Notes under the pieces: model-generated
Told to the model about the DNA's origin: nothing
Database searches by the model: none
Seen by the model: the letters and a program-made list of their open reading frames with translations, nothing else
Program-made: the position numbers and the translations under genes
In this document: in pieces, positions 50,201 to 53,200 of the stretch
Layout: each line of letters begins with the position of its first letter
How positions within the stretch are numbered: position 1 is the stretch's first letter
DNA from: Strongylocentrotus purpuratus
Taxonomy: Eukaryota > Echinodermata > Echinoidea > Camarodonta > Strongylocentrotidae
Direction of reading: 5' to 3'
Length of the DNA: 64,000 nt
NCBI RefSeq assembly: GCF_000002235.5
Contig: NW_022145541.1
Span: 248,001-312,000, forward strand

Positions 50201-53200
50201 TAGTACAGTCTATATTTATTACATCTAAAAATACTTGTATTTGTGTACCATTCTGTGCACTACATAGGATTAATGAAATTATGTCCTATCCAACGAAAAA
50301 TGATGTGATGTAATTTAGGTAAAATAGACAAACCATCTTAAGAAAGAGCATTTTATAATTGTAATGTATTTTGTTCCGGGGGGGGGGGGGTAGATAAATA
50401 TCCAGTGATACATTGTAGTTGTTTCTCAGCAGATATCTGCCTGGCAGTAGGTTTGGGGTTGGTTATCCAGGGGGTCGTTGTTATTGAACCAAGACAAAAA
50501 TAAGTGAAAATGAGAAATAGATACCAAATTAGGATTTAGTAAAAAGAGAGTTTGTTAAGAAATATGGAAACGAATATAGGACTACTACATGAAACATTAT
50601 TGTAATGAGCTAAAATGGAGTTACATAATTATTCAATACAGAGTCTTCAAAGAAAAATTGTCATTCTAGATGTTTATTGACCCCTCCCCCTCCCCACCTC
50701 ACATCCACCACCTCCTAAACAACCACTACCAACAACAGCAAAAGCAACAGCAGTACAACCACTACCAATAACAATAACAGCAACTGAAACAAGATATTAT
50801 TATTATTGCATGATTTATTGAATAAAGAACAGATTTATAATTTGTGTGTTTATTATAATTTTTGGTTGGTAATTTGTAGACAGACAATAGTGCGCTTAGA
50901 AACAACTGTATTAAGCGCTCTTATTACTCTTATACTATTCCCTGAAGTTGTTTTGCTATTTCTTCTTTGTTTGTCTAGAAACCCAACCTGATCCTGAATG
51001 TGGACGGTGTGATTGGTGTGGCTATGGTGGATCTCTTCAGGAACTGCGGAGCATTCACAGCGTAAGTTTCAATTCAATTCAATTTGTTTTATTTAACCAT
51101 TTAAAATCAAAATCAGTATACAAATCATGCATGTATGAAAATTATTGATACAGTGTAAATGGTCAGGGTGCCCCTAAAAGCCAAGGCTTGATTAGTGGGG
51201 CCCCCAATACATAAAGAAATACATAAAGAAATACACATAAAATAAACATGAGATTCAAAACAAACTTAGTTAAAAAAAAAAACATGAAAATATTAAGCAC
51301 TGAACATACTGGTAAAGGGAAATAGGAAAAGGTGAAATAAGAACATTTAGAAAGGAAAAATGAAATTTCATTTTTATATGGCACACATGTAGGTAGTTAT
51401 TATTGAACTTTTGAGTTTGGTTTTAAATAAAGTAAAATTAGTGCTGGAAATTAGATCAGAAGGGAGGGAATTCCATATTCAAGGACCAGCAGATTTAAAT
51501 CCAATAAGAGTTGACTGATTGGAGTGCTAATGGAAAATGGAATTTAGAGATGGTTAATTAATAACATTGGGACAGCAGTGTGACTGTGCAGTCTGCAAAG
51601 TGGCAACATTGAAATCAAAATTGCCTAGACTTGTGATGATAAATTGATTTTTCTTTGATTGGTATTCATAATATCCCTAAAAATTGATATTTTGTCATGA
51701 GGTCCCCCCCCCCTCCCAAAAACACAAAACAACAACAACAACAACAACAAGTAGATAAATGATTTAATGAATGAATGAATGGGTAGATGGATGAATGTAA
51801 AAATAATTTAACAAATCAAGACGGTATGTAATTAGTGTAGATCTGATGATTGTTTTAGGCAAGCGTTATAATGTATTTATTTTGGCCGATAAGAAATTAA
51901 TTTACCATAAATTGCTTATTTCCTTTATAAATCATCAACAAATTCAATCTACATCATAGGATTAATGACTCGTAGAAATGTCGTTCCCTGAGGGTATAAT
52001 GTATTTATTTTGGCCGATAAGAAATTAAATCACCATAAATTGCTTATTTTCTTCATAAATCATCAACAAATTCAATCTACATCATAGGATTAATGACTCG
52101 TAGAAATGTCGTTCCCTGAGGGTATGAATAGTGTATAGTATATGAATATACACTGTCTTTGGAGGTACTGGTTAAAACTATGCGCAAGAGGTGACTTCAA
52201 TGAGTCACCTCTTGCCCGTAGTTTTAACCAGTACATGTACCTGAAAAGAAGACAGGGTATATATTTTTTTTTATCCTGTATCCAAAAAAAAATTATAATT
52301 AAATTATTATTATTATTTTTTTTTTCAACTCTCAAATACTTTTTTTGTCAGAGCCACCTTAAAATAGTTGAAATATTGCTGGTGATGTGAAGAAGCCTCA
52401 ACCAATCAAAAAGCAATACATTGATGCAGGATATAATACTATTTGTATATAATTGAAATAGGGGATGCTATGAGTGAGTTACCTTCACTTTTAATACTGG
52501 GTCAAGTATTGTCTACATGTACACTGTATCGGTATCATATGTTTCAGTTGCTGTTGTACAAGTTTACATGCAATATATAATGAAACATGGTACATGGTAG
52601 TACGAGCTGCTTTGTTTGGGGTCATACTTGCGGTTACATCCTTGACAGAAACATCCTGGACAGTGATACTAAATAAGCATGTCACACTTTAGATAGATTG
52701 AGGGAGGAAATGCTATTTTTGCGGTAGACTGAACATGTTCATGTCAACAGCGATACTGGCTGAATGCCATCCAGTTAAGATCCACATTTCATTATAATAC
52801 TTGCAGTTATATTTGTACAATCACTTTTCATAATCCCCCATATTGACATTAATTTGTATGTAGTCTGATGTTATTATGTATTTCTGCTTTCATTTTCGTT
52901 TATTTTTGTTCTCCATAATTTTCATTATGTCATTAATGTGTTGGAGAATTATTATGTATATCGAGTAATATTGTTTTGTAATTTTTTATGGAAATGTGGA
53001 AAACAAATAAATTCAATTCACTTCCATTCAACGAAACCTCTGGGGATATGACTATTGGAGTGATACAAGAAAGCACCATAATTCAATGGTCATATCGAGG
53101 GATTCTTCATTTTTGGATGAAATATGTGAAAATAAGATATATCTGGGGAGTGCTTCACAAAGACTATTAACCCTAAAAAGGCCGGGCTACTTGAGGTCTT